A stretch of 64,000 nt of DNA from Protopterus annectens. Its lineage: Eukaryota; Chordata; Ceratodontiformes; Protopteridae. This document shows positions 1-10,890 of this stretch, one piece after another (the first letter of the stretch is position 1; every line of letters begins with the position of its first letter). The notes under the pieces were generated by a model, which saw only the letters and a list, made by a program, of their open reading frames with translations, did no database searches and was not told the DNA's origin. The translations under genes were made by a program, and so were the position numbers. The stretch covers positions 581,679,415 through 581,743,414 of the forward strand of contig NC_056749.1 of assembly GCF_019279795.1 (NCBI RefSeq). The letters are read 5' to 3'.

Positions 1-957
1 CTAAGGGACTCTGGCTAACAAAGTTTGCAGATGACTGCAAACTGGGAGCCATTATTGAATCCCCAAATGATGTGGATATTCTACAAAAGGACCTTACAGA
101 AACAGATGCTTGGTGCCAGAGCCATTGGCTCAAGCTTAATGCCAAGAAATGTATCATTATCCCCTTTGGGAAAAACCATGTACCCATGAATTACCACATA
201 GGTGGCAGTACACTAAATACCAAAAGTGTGATGAGAGACTTAGGGACACAGGTGGACAGTGGTCTCACCTTTGATAACCACATCACCACAACAGTCACGA
301 AATCCTTCTATGTGGCACACCTCATCACTAAGGGCTTTCCATCCAGAAAAAGGAGGTCATTGTCCCACTGTACTCATCCCTCATTAGACCCATTATAGAA
401 TACAATGCTCCGTTTGGTATGTACCTCACAAGACATCTGCAACAGCTGGAAAGGTCTCAGAAATACCTCACTACAAGAATCACAGACCTAAAGCAGATGC
501 CCTATGCTGACCATCTAAAAAAACTCCATTTATGCTCTGTGGCATATCGTCTACTCAAAGGCGATCTTTGCTTAACATACAAGGCCATGTCAAACCCTGA
601 GCTGTTGGACATGCTCCACTTAAAGAAATCCTAATCCCTCAGAGCCACACGCTCCAGGGATCTAAACCTTGTCATCACAATGAACAAAACATGCTAGAGG
701 GATAGGTTCCTGACCCAGAGACTCCCCAGACTCTGGAATAGACTGCCTATACATATCAAGCAGAGCACCTCCTTGATCCTCTTTAAAAGGAACCTTGACG
801 ATTGGATGGGAGATATGAAATTCACCCCGGGATTCACGTCAGTCACCCTGCTAGACAGGGGTCCAGGGAAGTAAATATTGCGGGAAGAAATATCCAGGGA
901 ATTGTTATGGCGAGGCTTGTATAGGCCCTAGGGCTGATAGCCTAGTACCAATCTATG
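1..957 (+). mobile_element. CR1-like LINE, 3' part (copy 1)
   Basis: The copy enters the window inside the reverse transcriptase domain; the first bases encode the LTKFADDCKLGA catalytic motif. Broken frames (72-398, 419-634, then to a stop near 873) then encode the region after the palm, including LVRP-type LIRP..YNAPFGMYL and RLLKGDLCLTYKAMSNPEL. These match the C-terminal part of four other copies here (7934-9050, 61442-62745, 63085-63810, 19616-20240). After the stop comes a short 3' UTR with the family end (..gccctagggctgatagcctagta..) and one CTATGAAC-type octamer near 950. CR1 elements characteristically end in short octamer repeats rather than poly(A). The copy is disrupted by frameshifts and stops, and its 5' end lies outside the window. 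Confidence 0.9.
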
Positions 958-1109
958 AACCTAAACACTTCTCCCACCCCTCTGTTTTAACCCTTCTATT
1001 CCCATACTACTTCTTCCTCTCTACCAACTTGGTTTACTCACAAAAAAAATACTCCATGTTTCTACCTTTAGTATGTTTTAGCTTTTCTTTCTGCTCAATT
1101 TTCTTATTT

Positions 1110-1316
1110 CTTAATTTCCAGAATGGTATGGATGTATTGTAGCTATGTATTCATATATGGCATGAATGTATGTAGTCGTGTATTCATATTCACATTACTT
1201 GTAACTTTGTTATTATCTTTGTATAGAACTTTACACCTTGGGTCTCCACTGAAAATGGGCCACTAGCCCAGCTGAACTAATCCAGTTAAAAAAAAGACAA
1301 AATAAATAAATAAATA
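1110..1316 (+). mobile_element. L2-like LINE 3' end fragment
   Basis: The segment ends with the words CCACTGAAAATGGGCC, then CCAGTTAAA and an (AAATA)n tail. The same ending occurs at the 3' end of the long L2-like LINE at 27170-30990 and, on the other strand, at 12755-12870 and 32565-32715. The T-rich stretch before it resembles the 3' UTR at 30780-30890. No coding part remains. The left boundary is uncertain and could extend back to about 960, where the CR1 copy ends. Confidence 0.65.
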
Positions 1317-2098
1317 TTATTTGTCCACTTATATTATGCATCTAAGTCTTTTTTTTTTTTTAAGTGGGAATAGCCCCAGTTCTTACAGCCTCTATTCATA
1401 TTGTTTGCATCTTGTACCATATATATTTCTCACGGTCTTCCGTTTGGCTGTCCCCAACAGCCTGGTATCTCTCAGGGACCTGCAGAACTGCAAACAATAT
1501 CCAAGGTGTTTCCTGACTAAATTCTAATACAGTGGGAGCATTGGCTCAGTGTTCTTTATCGACTATGGTACATTACAATACACAAAATAATCATAAGTAT
1601 CACTAACAAAACTACCAGTTGTACAGCCATATTCTTCTTGTAATTCAGCAATATACATTTCTTATCCAAGGAAATTTCCAAATCTCACCTTTCTACTCTG
1701 CAGTTCTTATATTGCCACTATTACATCATGTAGCATTTCCCTTTCTCTTCACCAGAGCATTTACTTCCAGAATAAGAGCATATATTTGCTTAGCTATGCC
1801 AGCTGATTCATAAATCCATAACTACCAGAACAAATTATTGCATTTTATTAAATGTAATAATTCTGATATCCCATCTGTAAAATATCTTCCTATATTCCTG
1901 GGTGTGATGTTTTTCCCTTATTCTTCAATCAGTTCCCCATAATGTGATGCTCACTATCAACAGGTTCATCTGTCCATCATCCTCAGATCCCCTCTGTCAT
2001 CATCCAGGCAAACATGTAAAGCATATTGACGATAGACAATATGATGCTGCACACCCTTTTATGTCTCCCTGGCTGCTTCATTTTTCAAGGTTTAATCA
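1317..2098. other. No gene recognised
   Basis: AT-rich unique-looking sequence. Short open frames here have no recognisable domain, and no strong repeat match to other parts of the window was seen. Confidence 0.6.
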
Positions 2099-2400
2099 GG
2101 GTCTATATTATGATATCACATGCTCAGAAGAGCAAATGACACATAATCGACCCCATGTAAGCGCAAGTTTATAATGTCGAAACTTCAGGACAGAGATTTT
2201 TTTCCAAGGGAAAAAAATCGCTGTTCTGAAAAAAAAAAAAAACTATAAAACATTACATAATGTGGGGGGCGAACCCCCTACTGAAATATACCAACTCCAA
2301 GATCGAAAGCGGCCAGACTAATTATTTTCCAGGGAAAGAATTTGCTGAAAAGCCGCTTCACTATTTTGCCTTTTCACACTTTTCAGTTAGACAAAGACAC
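2099..2400 (-). mobile_element. Hairpin-chain element, copy A
   Basis: The left tip (2099-2153) is a 55-bp imperfect palindrome starting GGGTCTATAT and ending AATCGACCC, the same length and ends as the tip at 44198-44252. A second hairpin follows at about 2185-2240, with arms TTCAGGACAG..GATTTTTTTCC and their complement. The conserved core lies at 2260-2310 on the minus strand: a G-run/C-run hairpin followed in that orientation by the GCGATCTxGGAGTTGGTATA-type word. A third hairpin (about 2300-2365, AAGCGGC...GCCGCTT) closes the recognisable part. The right terminal GACCC was not found, so the end is truncated or diverged. There is no coding capacity, so it is non-autonomous. Superfamily is unassigned. 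Confidence 0.65.
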
Positions 2401-3066
2401 ATTTCTCAACCTGTGTCTGCAACAGCGTAATAGGGAGCCTATAATCATTAAGCCATCTTCCTTTGAGCAAGAGGTAAACAATTTATTTCTTCCTTTTCCT
2501 CTGTCATTTTTAATAATAGGGAACATATCAAGAAAACCATATCAACCTTGGTTTCTTTCATTCTTAAAATATTCCGTCATTGTTTTCATTGCCCGCATAC
2601 TGCAACTGAGCAGTAGCAGTTCCTTATCATGGCAAGTCTTATTCATGTTAACATGGTACAGCATTTGTTTCTAGCCTCACACTGCCATCCCTGCCATCTA
2701 GGTAATGTCTCTTAACATTCTCAGAGAAGTAAAAGATGTGTCACACATTGCCAGCAGCTTCTTCTGTCAGAAATATACAAGCAGTCTCACCTTTTGTTTA
2801 GATTTGTTCTCTCACGTTCCAGCCCTCCAGGCATACCAGACCTGTTATTACTTTTCCTCCTGTGCCACGTGCATGTGTTCTCATAGCCTGGTTGCATTAT
2901 TTACCCATCTCAGCTTATCCTTTAAGGGAATCTCAGCACATATTTCTAACTCCGGCTGCGTTTCAAGTTTACTACCCTTACAAAGTCTCTCCTATGAAGC
3001 AGGCACATTTCCAGTATGTAGTAGATAATGGGTGCTGAATCAATGAGCTCTGTCACACCCTCCACC

Positions 3067-3067
<1 letters not shown>
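2401..3067. other. No gene recognised
   Basis: Open frames at 2342-2674 and 2705-3028 show no domain, no homology to anything recognised and no supporting signal. They are treated as chance. Confidence 0.55.

Positions 3068-3130
<63 letters not shown>
3068..3130. repeat. (CA)n microsatellite
   Basis: About 31 uninterrupted CA units. Antisense open frames over it read as poly-Cys-Val and are artefacts. Confidence 0.98.
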
Positions 3131-3132
<2 letters not shown>

Positions 3133-6100
3133 CATATGACTGCCTCCACTCCTGACTGCATATAATTACACATACAGAAGGCTCTGTGTGAACAGTCAGT
3201 GTCATCCCTTAGCAATACATCTGCAGTAATATTGAACACCAGCACTTTTATGTTTCCCTATCCACTTTTCCCATCCAGATTGTATTTGATGGTACCTAAA
3301 CAACAACAACACAAACAAAATGCACCATCCAGTCTCCTTTGTTGGCTGCACTTGTGAGATATCCTTTTCTCTAACAAATGCATGATTTACTGCATCCCTG
3401 CCAGATAGAGCACCCAGGAGCAGCCTTAGGTCAAACAGTGCCCTACGCAAAAGGGTTCCACACCATCGCCCCCCACACACACCACTTGGTGCCCCCCCAT
3501 CCTAGTCTACCTACACCAAATAAATACCGGAAAAGCACCCTTGCTTGAGCGGCAGCTGCCTAGTTGGCCTATGCCTAAGGCCGGCTATGAGAGCACCTCT
3601 ATATGCAAAGTTTTTCTTTTTCTCTAGCCACACAGCACACTGGTGCTTACAAGGATTTGCAAAGTACAGCTGTGTGAAGTACTCACAATAATATTAAAAA
3701 GATGATTTTTTTGTTTGTTTTTGTTTTCAGCAATTTGACATCATCTTTTGGTCTGTTATTTTAGTTGTTTATTCCACCGGCTTGTTTTTTTTTCCCCTTC
3801 TTCTTTGCTATCTGCTAATCTTTGCTGGCTTATCATATTCTCAGAAGTCAGTAGGTGACAGCATCACAAAAGTATGAAAAGTATGAAATGAGGCAGCAAG
3901 AAATCCATGTTATAGTAAGTAAAGCCAAACAGAATTAAATTGAGTGCATTGTCGAACAGAAACAAAATAACACCCCCCATGATGGCATGAGTACAGCAAT
4001 GTAATCAAAGTAAGCTCTTACTGATTTACAAATTCCACTTTAGCAGCCACAAACTATCTTTAACAGGAGTCTTGTAAGGAACTGACTTAATTACCCCCTA
4101 GGCAAGTGTAACCATTTAACCAAAGATATCTCATCAGATGCAGGTAAACTGAATCTGAAAATACCCTCTAAAAATAACAAAAAAAAGAAATTCTGGCTCT
4201 AGGATAACAGATAGCAATTTATTCAGGAATACCAGCTTTCACATAGAAGGGCTTCATCATCCATTTAAAATGCACTAACAACTATAAGCCAAGACAAAGA
4301 AAATAAGAGTAGAAATCAACTCAGTACCTCACAACAATGGTGCTGAAGTGTTTCATTTTTTTGTCATTCTGTTTGTGCTGAATCCCAAGCAATGGCCTGT
4401 ATAGGGAGCTGGAACCACCTGCCAACATACTTTGTAATCTTGTGACAGCTAAACCTCTACTAGCCATAGAATGAACATCTATCTTATTGTAAAAGATGTG
4501 GAATGAAAACTGAGTTGCAACACTGTAATGTCAGCAGCAGACCCCTTCAAAGAAAGCCACGTAGGTGGGAGTAGCACTTGTAGAATGAACTCTGACATGT
4601 CCAAAATGAGTCTATTTGAAGTCATAAGAAAGAATGCAACTTGAAAGCCATTTTGCTATGAAATGCTTGAATCATTTAACTAGGCAGTGCTCAAGTCATC
4701 CGTGAAAAGGGACATTTTTGTCCAGTGCGCTTACTCAGTTAACAAATAAATAAAGTAAAAGTAAACTGATAACAACAAAACATGTTTTGAACAAAGGGAA
4801 TAAAATGTTTATCAGTCATTCTGAAAAGCATTATCCAAGAAATTTAGGCCCTTAAAGTATCTTAAGGTCTCATTCATGAATGAGGGTAGTGGGGATCAGG
4901 AGACTGCCCAATTGATGAGTTCAGTGGTAACAATATTGCAGGTATTGTTTTACAATGTAGTGGAGAAACAACAATTGAACCATCTGTATCCCAGTCTTCA
5001 TCTACAGGCATGAGCTTTGATTATTGATTGAAAGGATGAAATAATGGATACAAGCGACATAAATGAGGTTCCTTCTCAGGACAGCAGGGCTCAATTTCCA
5101 TGACCAAATAAGGAGCCTGGCATTCTGGAAAGATCTCGGCCACTACTCCTCTAGGTTAGGAAGAGTCACAGAAAGGTGGTATGAGCACCTCGTAAAATGT
5201 CTCCTGTATACTTCCCATGGGAGGCGTATGACATCCCTCCCCTAGGCCAATAATCAAGGAACCTGAATCCTCACCACTGACACTGCAGAGGGACATTCAC
5301 TTAGAACAAAAATAGATAGTATTTCCAGATGCAGATCTCTGCACCAAGCACAATTTCCCTTAAGAGCACACAGGGAACACAGTCAGGGGGCTGGGTTTCC
5401 TCTCTCTCCAGGTCCCCCGTAAGATTCCCCACTGGGCACAGCTGTACTTGAGTCCTCAGTTGAGTGTTCCAAGCCAAGTCCTCCACCACCCTCTCTGTGA
5501 AACAAGTGCTCTTTGACCCTGCTCCGAGTAGTTGACACACACACACACTCTTTGAGATTTGATTTTCAAATAAACACACACCCACTTGGGAAAGGTTGGC
5601 ACAGATTTGCCAGTTATGCTCCCCTCTGCCCAGACTATAAGGTAGGTACTGCCTACAGTGTACCCCAGTGGAATAGAACAGAAATGTAAATGCATGTGGC
5701 CATGTTTAAATTTATATTTTAACAGTGAAAACTGGTATAAGGAGGTTAACTTCAGAAAAATAACTGAAATTAAATTACTTTAGATCTAGGCCATAAAAAG
5801 ATGTTATCTTTCAGTTTCAGTGCAGCAACAGACACCATGTCTAAAACTAGGGAGCTTTCTGTTTTGCCTTGGAAGTATGCTATTGTTTTATGACTTCCAC
5901 CATTTGCCAAAGATCTGAGAAAAAAACATTGTCTATGTATTTTTACAGGTAGATGCTAAATGCTACCAACTGCCATCAATGGTTGTTTTGGGGCCTGGGA
6001 ACTAGGAATCAGATTACAAGAAATTATGTCATTCTGCAAGCTATCTCAGCAGTAATATTTGAGATATTAATTTGAGAACATAGCATTCCATATTCTGTCT

Positions 6101-6261
6101 TAGACCTGGCAAGATCCATTCACTACACCTCTGCCATGCTTTGTCTGCCATGCTTTGAGTAAGTAAGTCTAGGGAACAGTAGAGTCAGGAATATAGCAAA
6201 GCTTAATTTAGATTATTTGAGACTGTCCAGCAATGTTGTTTTAATATTTCCAGCAATTTTG
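3131..6261. other. Mostly unassigned sequence with one probable old repeat
   Basis: No gene is recognised. A GC-rich block at about 3405-3600 (gcagccttaggtcaaa..., long C runs, then ggcctatgcctaaggccggc) looks like an old interspersed repeat with partly complementary ends. It has no second copy in the window, so it is not classified. The rest (3.6-6.2 kb) is AT-rich with only short chance frames, including those at 5063-5245 and 5301-5695. Confidence 0.45.
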
Positions 6262-6306
6262 AACTGTAAGATATACCACCTGTTTGGTGTTACAATTGCC
6301 CACCCT
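6262..6306 (-). repeat. Inverted fragment of the element's own GIY-YIG region
   Basis: The sequence gatataccacctgtttggtg, followed by ttacaattgccc, is the reverse complement of about 10068-10105, which encodes the Cys-rich part of the GIY-YIG region. The match is near perfect for about 40 bases and then fades on both sides. It sits immediately upstream of the N-terminal coding region. Penelope elements often carry rearranged or inverted copies of themselves at the 5' side, so this may mark the original 5' junction. Confidence 0.7.
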
Positions 6307-6314
6307 ATGCATAT

Positions 6315-6826
6315 TTGTCTAAGTGCCTCAAAATAAAAGTTGTACCCAAGGGACTGAGGTTTTTTAAACTACCGTTGGGTCTTGATTACAAAGCGGTTGT
6401 CATTAATGAATTTAATAACTTGTTTGATGGTTTTGGGTTCTCATATATGAAATTACTTATCAAATTAAATGATGAAAAGTTGACCACTTTAGTTAGTGAG
6501 GTGGAAGGGTTGAATGATAATATTGTTAGGCACACGGAATTTGAAATATGGAAGGAATTATATAATAAGCAATTTATTTCAGCTGAAAATAAAGCAAATG
6601 GTATTTACCAAAGGAAAAATAGAAAGATTCAACGTGATATAGAACTATATCAGAATAATAGAGCTTATGTATGGCCACAAGATAGAAGCAACACACAAAA
6701 GGAGAGATATATGAGCAATAGAAATAGAGTAACGAGTGTGGAAAGAGAAGAGAATTTTCAAGGGGGCGGATTTTTTCCAGCCCCCAAGAGGCAGTACAAC
6801 CAGTGGAACAAAGTAGTAAGATAAAT
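6315..6826 (+). pseudogene. Penelope-like polyprotein, N-terminal region
   Basis: The 169-residue frame begins with a lysine-rich stretch containing VPKGLRFFKLP. This resembles the conserved IPRGLR-type block near the N terminus of vertebrate and invertebrate Penelope polyproteins. It is followed by a charged, probably helical region. The frame ends soon after 6800, while the RT frame, shifted by -1, is open from 6728, so the two overlap by about 100 bases. The intact family normally has one continuous frame, so a one-base loss in the G or T runs at 6762-6776 is the simplest explanation. Programmed frameshifting is possible but no standard slippery heptamer is seen. The true start codon is not certain. 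Confidence 0.75.
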
Positions 6827-7933
6827 GTTATCCAGAATATGGAGTTAGATATGTCACCCCACCCTCCTATTAAGAATAGTATACAACAGCATGTTGAGGT
6901 AAAGACTGATGACGGCATACAACAGGGTTATGACTTGGATGTGGAAGTGGAAGATATTAATTGTAAAGATGATGTTACTCATATATTAAGCACACACAAT
7001 GGTTTTAATGTGTTTAATTACACAGATTTAGATATTAGTAAGGTATTGGTTCAGCTGTTAAGTAAAGGTATGAAATTTATTCCCACTATAGGTATCAGTT
7101 TAGTGGATACTATTAAGGAGATTAAATTTTATTGCAGAAGGCTGAATCTAGCGTTACAATTTGGACAAAGTGATATTAATAATGAAGTAATTAGAAACAA
7201 TGAACTAAAGAAAAAAAGTTCATATGTTCCAGCATCCAATTTGCAAGTAGCCCAATTTGAAAAAATGGTATGTAAAGATATATATTGGCTTAATAAAACA
7301 ATAAGGAATAGAAAAGATAATTCATATAATAATATATATCAAGATAATTTAACAGTAAGTGAACGGAATTGTCTGAACCAGTTGATGCATAATAATGATA
7401 TAAGAATCATGAAGCCCGATAAGGGGGGAGGCATTGTAGTTTATTATACGTTGGATTACAACATGGAAATACATAATATATTGCATGAGTCTGGTAACTA
7501 TGAAGAAGTTTCTATTAATCAAATCAATATCGGATATAAAAGAATTGATTTGGCCCTAGAAGAATATCTATTAGATAATAGAATTTCGAATGAAATATAT
7601 ATGTTTATGAAAATTGAATACCCTATTTTGGCCAAAATAATTGGTATACCTAAGGTCCATAAATCTATAGAAAACCCCCCATTTAGACCTATTATTTCAG
7701 GTTCTAAGTCTAAAACATTTAATATAGGGGTGGTTATTGATAGATGGACCAAACATGTTTATAGACACATTCCACATTTAATGATAGATTCTTGGAATTT
7801 CTTAGGTAAACTTACACCTGATTTGTGGAATGCAGGTCTAACTTATTTGACAATAGATGTTATAGACTTATTTTCAAGTATACCTAAGGATATCGGACTA
7901 GAATATTTTTGCAATAGTCTGAGGAAGTTCTAG
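6728..7933 (+). pseudogene. Penelope-like reverse transcriptase, first half
   Basis: This frame holds the region before the RT palm (KGMKFIPT, a block also present in the minus-strand relic at 14625-14985), fingers motifs (IMKPDKGGGIVV and IIGIPKVHK...PFRPIISG) and palm motif A (LTIDVIDLFSSIP, with the first catalytic Asp). These are typical of the Penelope RT, which adds DNA at a nick in the target. The frame is cut off at 7933 exactly where the 3' end of a minus-strand CR1-like element begins. The continuation with motifs B and C resumes after about 9050. There is no in-frame ATG close to the frame opening, as expected if it was once continuous with the upstream block. Confidence 0.9.
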
Positions 7934-9050
7934 GTTCATAGGTTCATAGGTTCATACTAGGCTATCTGCCCTAGGGCATTTATAAGCCTAGCCAGAGTAT
8001 GTTTGGCTTTCGCCACCCATTTTAAATTAATTTTGCTATGCCCTTTTTCGAGGTTAGTATACTGTGCCTCTGTCTAACAGTGACACAGAAGTGATACCCG
8101 GGGTAAACCTATGATCTCCCATCCACTCATCAAGATTCCTCTTGAAGAGAGTCAATGAGGGACTCTGCCTAACCTGGACTGGGATTTTATTCCATAGTGA
8201 AGGGAGCCTCTGGGTTATGAATCTGTCCCTCCAGCATGTCCTATTTATTTCAGTGCTGAGGTTCAAGTCTCTCGAGTGTGTAGCTCGATGGGATTTGAAT
8301 TGTTTGAGGTGCAGCATGTCCCTTAATTCCGGGTTGGACATGGCCTTATACGTCAGGCACAGGTCACCTCTGAGCAGGCGGTATGCCACTGAGTAGAGCT
8401 GGAGTTTCTTTAACTGGCAGCATATGGCATCTGTTTGAGCCCTTTGATCCTCTTGGTGAGGTACTTTTGGGGTCTTTCCAGTTGCTGCAGGTGTTTGGTA
8501 AGGTACATCCCAAAAGGGGCATTGTACTCGATTTTGGGCCTGATGAGGGATGAGTAAAGAGGCACGATGACCTCTCCTAATCTAGATGTGAATCCCTTCA
8601 TGATTAGGTGGGCTATATAAAATGTTTTTCTAACCACTTTGGCCACGTGGTTGTCAAATGAGAGATTGCTATAAACTTGGGTCCCCAGGTCCCTAATGAC
8701 TTCTTCTGTACTTAATGGATTAATTTGTGGGCACTTTGTTTTTGCCAAAGGGGATGACTATACACTTTTTGGCGTTTAGCTTGAGGCCATGGCTCTGGCA
8801 CCAGTTGTCTGTTTCTATGAGGCCCTTTTGGAGGATGCTTGTGTCGGCTGGAGAGTTGATTATGGCACCCAGTTTGCAGTCATCTGCGAACTTGGTCAGC
8901 CACAGTCCTTCCGTGTTGGCCTGTACCTCTGAAAAATATATACCAAACAAGAGAGGTCCCAGGACTGAGCCTTGTGGGACGCCACTTGTAACTGGTTTGG
9001 AGTCTGACATGGCTCCAGCAATTCTAACCATGTGGGTTCTGTCCTTGATT
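7934..9050 (-). mobile_element. CR1-like LINE inserted in the Penelope element (copy 2)
   Basis: On the minus strand this copy starts within RT (DRTHMVRI..., SGVPQGSVLGPLLFGIYF, then KFADDCKLGA with the catalytic Asp pair near 8870-8890). It runs through the post-RT region (8410-8748 and 8054-8389 frames) to the family 3' end. That end is a short octamer array at 7934-7957 (taggttca repeats on the plus strand) and the ..ctaggctat.tgccctaggg.. block. The copy is 5'-truncated, as most CR1 copies are. No clear target duplication flanks it, which is also usual for CR1. One to two frame breaks separate the frames. It must be younger than the Penelope copy it interrupts. Confidence 0.93.
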
Positions 9051-9399
9051 TAAGTTGGGATAGGATTTGCTTAATAACAGATATGATGGCATTAATACTA
9101 GATCATAATTATATTACATTCCAAGGAGAATATTTTAGGCAGAGCAAGGGAGTAGCTATGGGGGCGTCTTGTGCCCCCATTTTTGCCAACCTTGTAATGT
9201 TGGAATGGGAATCAGAATTTTTGTTTAAAAGTAGATTCTATACAGACATAGCATTTTATGCTAGATATCTAGATGATTTATTTATATTATGGAAGGGCCA
9301 AAAGGAGACAATAGGTGAATTTATGGAGTGTATAAACAGTACAACACAATTTTTAAAGTTTACACATAATTTAATAGCCAGGGAATTGCTTATTTAGAT
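9051..9399 (+). pseudogene. Penelope-like reverse transcriptase, second half
   Basis: After the CR1 insertion the Penelope sequence resumes with DHNYITFQGEYFRQSKGVAMG, split over about 9100-9170. This is the RT motif B region, where Penelope proteins have an xAMG..xAP core (AMGASCAPIFANL). Next comes motif C, YLDDLFILW, near 9266-9292, with the two catalytic aspartates. The frame then breaks near 9370-9390: the next conserved words (IAYLDTYIS, then GFTSRIYRKTT) are in the frame that leads on to the endonuclease. Confidence 0.9.
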
Positions 9400-10416
9400 A
9401 CATATATAAGCCATACGGATGAAGGTTTTACATCAAGGATTTATAGAAAAACCACATTCTCAAATGATTATATTCAGTTCAATAGTAATCATCCATCATA
9501 CATTTTTAAAAACGTTGTTAAAGGGCAATGTATCAGAGCGGCACGCATGTCATCCACAAGGGAAGTTATGGATGCTGAATTGCAGGAGATTTTTAGGATG
9601 TTTGAGAACAGAGGATATCCTGTGATAATGTTAAAGGATACAATAGATTATGTCTCTAAACAATGGGGTAAAAAATATGTACCTTTGATGGGAAAATTCA
9701 ATCAAAGTAATGGAGAAACAAATTCGGTTAAGTTGGAAAATGAACCTAGGGATGTGGTTTATAATAGGGTGTGTGTACTAATGTACACACCGTATGTAAA
9801 TTACATAAAGGACATTGTATGTAGACATTGGGATTTGATCGCGACCTCCAACCACATAGGTACTAAATTAGGGGGCCATCCATCATTTGTTTACAAAACT
9901 GCTCCTAATATTAAAAGGTTATTAGAAAGGGCTGATAACTGTGGAAAAGTTAAGGATATTCAGAAGACCACTAAAAAATGTGGAACATGTAAACAATGTA
10001 GTCGTATTAATGAAGCAGTATTCATAAGATTGGCAGATATTAACAACACCTTTGTGAGGTGCAGGGCGGGCAATTGTAACACCAAACAGGTGGTATATCT
10101 TGCCACCTGTATTGCCTGCCTTGCATTTTACATAGGCAAAACAGAAAGGCAATTGAAAAAACGTATTTATGAACATTATTACAAAATACAAGTACAGGAT
10201 AAGAACAATGCTTTAACTAGGCATATACAAGAGAAAGGTGAAGAACATCTATTTAAATTTGCTATAATTGACCAGGTTGCCAGTCATTTATATGGAGGGG
10301 ACTGGAAAATGTCCTTGGCGTTGAAAGAAAGTAAGTGGCAAATATATACAGACGCCACTAGACCACCTGGTATTAATGATAGCATTAGTATTAAACCTTT
10401 TTTAATATTAGGTTAA
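9370..10416 (+). pseudogene. Penelope-like linker and GIY-YIG endonuclease
   Basis: From 9370 one frame is open to the stop at 10416. It holds the RT thumb/linker (IAYLDTYIS, then RKTTFSNDYIQFNSNHPSY), a Cys-rich finger (KKCGTCKQC, about 9976-10005) and the endonuclease itself. The endonuclease shows VVYLATC..C..FYIGKTERQLKKRIYEH (10090-10175), corresponding to the GIY, YIG and Arg-containing helix of the GIY-YIG fold, and a C-terminal E-x-W-x-x-Y...PPGIND block. In Penelope elements this nuclease nicks the target to prime reverse transcription. The reading frame of this part is intact, making it the best preserved coding piece of the element. Confidence 0.93.
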
Positions 10417-10785
10417 GCATTATATTTTATAGTAGATATGTATTTTATAGTAGATATGAATTTAATGAAATTTACATTTAGTGTGATACTATTTTAACAA
10501 TTTTTTATAATTTTTTTATAATTAGTTAAAATGCAATATGATTTTTATATTAACAACATTAAAATGTACTATATTTTATTATACATGATTCATTATAGAC
10601 ATATTGTGTTTTTTTTTATTTGATTTATTAACATGGATGAGTTGAAATATTTGGTGTATTTATTTAAGTATTTAAATATTTAAATATTTTAATATTGAAT
10701 TATGGAGAGTTGTAGCTTTAAATAAGTTGGCGCCTTTTTTGATGTATTTAATATATAAACAGGGAGTTCATCAAGTTATCTGGTT

Positions 10786-10822
10786 CTGATGAAGACTGTG
10801 TTTAGGCAGTTGAAAACGCTTA
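10786..10822 (+). ncRNA. Hammerhead-type ribozyme core in Penelope 3' tail
   Basis: CTGATGA (10786-10792) is followed by a possible stem II (ACTG...CAGT around a loop) and the GAAA box (10812-10815), then ACGCTTAA. This order and spacing match the catalytic core of hammerhead ribozymes, known in Penelope-like pseudo-LTRs. Similar cores occur at 15754-15782 (-), 58221-58250 (-) and 59444-59473 (+). The strand carrying the NUH cleavage site and stems I/III was not traced, so activity is uncertain. Confidence 0.65.
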
Positions 10823-10890
10823 ACCTGTGGATGTAATCTGTGGAAGATTTTTATTGTAATAAAAGAAAATTTGTTCGAGCTGTGTTTGAA

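Larger units (their letters stand above)
6262..10890 (+). mobile_element. Penelope-like retroelement, nearly full length, split by a CR1-like insertion
   Basis: Penelope-like elements encode a reverse transcriptase related to telomerase joined to a GIY-YIG endonuclease, and many carry hammerhead ribozymes in their terminal pseudo-LTRs. All these parts appear here in the expected order. They are an N-terminal conserved region (6315-6826), RT palm motif A (about 7850-7890), motifs B and C after the CR1 insertion (9152-9280), a Cys-rich linker and GIY-YIG domain (to 10416), and an AT-rich 3' UTR with hammerhead core motifs at 10786-10815. At least three frame breaks plus the 1.1-kb insertion make it non-functional. 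A related minus-strand fragment lies at 14625-14985. The 3' boundary near 10870-10910 is inferred from the tail shared with other Penelope tails (ttttattg.aataaa.., ..ttgttcg). Confidence 0.9.

Noticed and set aside
2946-3245. Minus-strand 99-residue frame with a long Cys-Val run
   Set aside because: The run is translation of the (CA)n microsatellite, and nothing outside it resembles a protein. The same applies to frames over 25675-26051 and 52017-52255.
6574-6918. Minus-strand 114-residue frame
   Set aside because: Shadow of the Penelope N-terminal and RT frames; no motif of its own.
8142-9053. Plus-strand frames 8142-8396 and 8727-9053
   Set aside because: They are antisense to the CR1-like RT and post-RT frames, which carry the conserved motifs.
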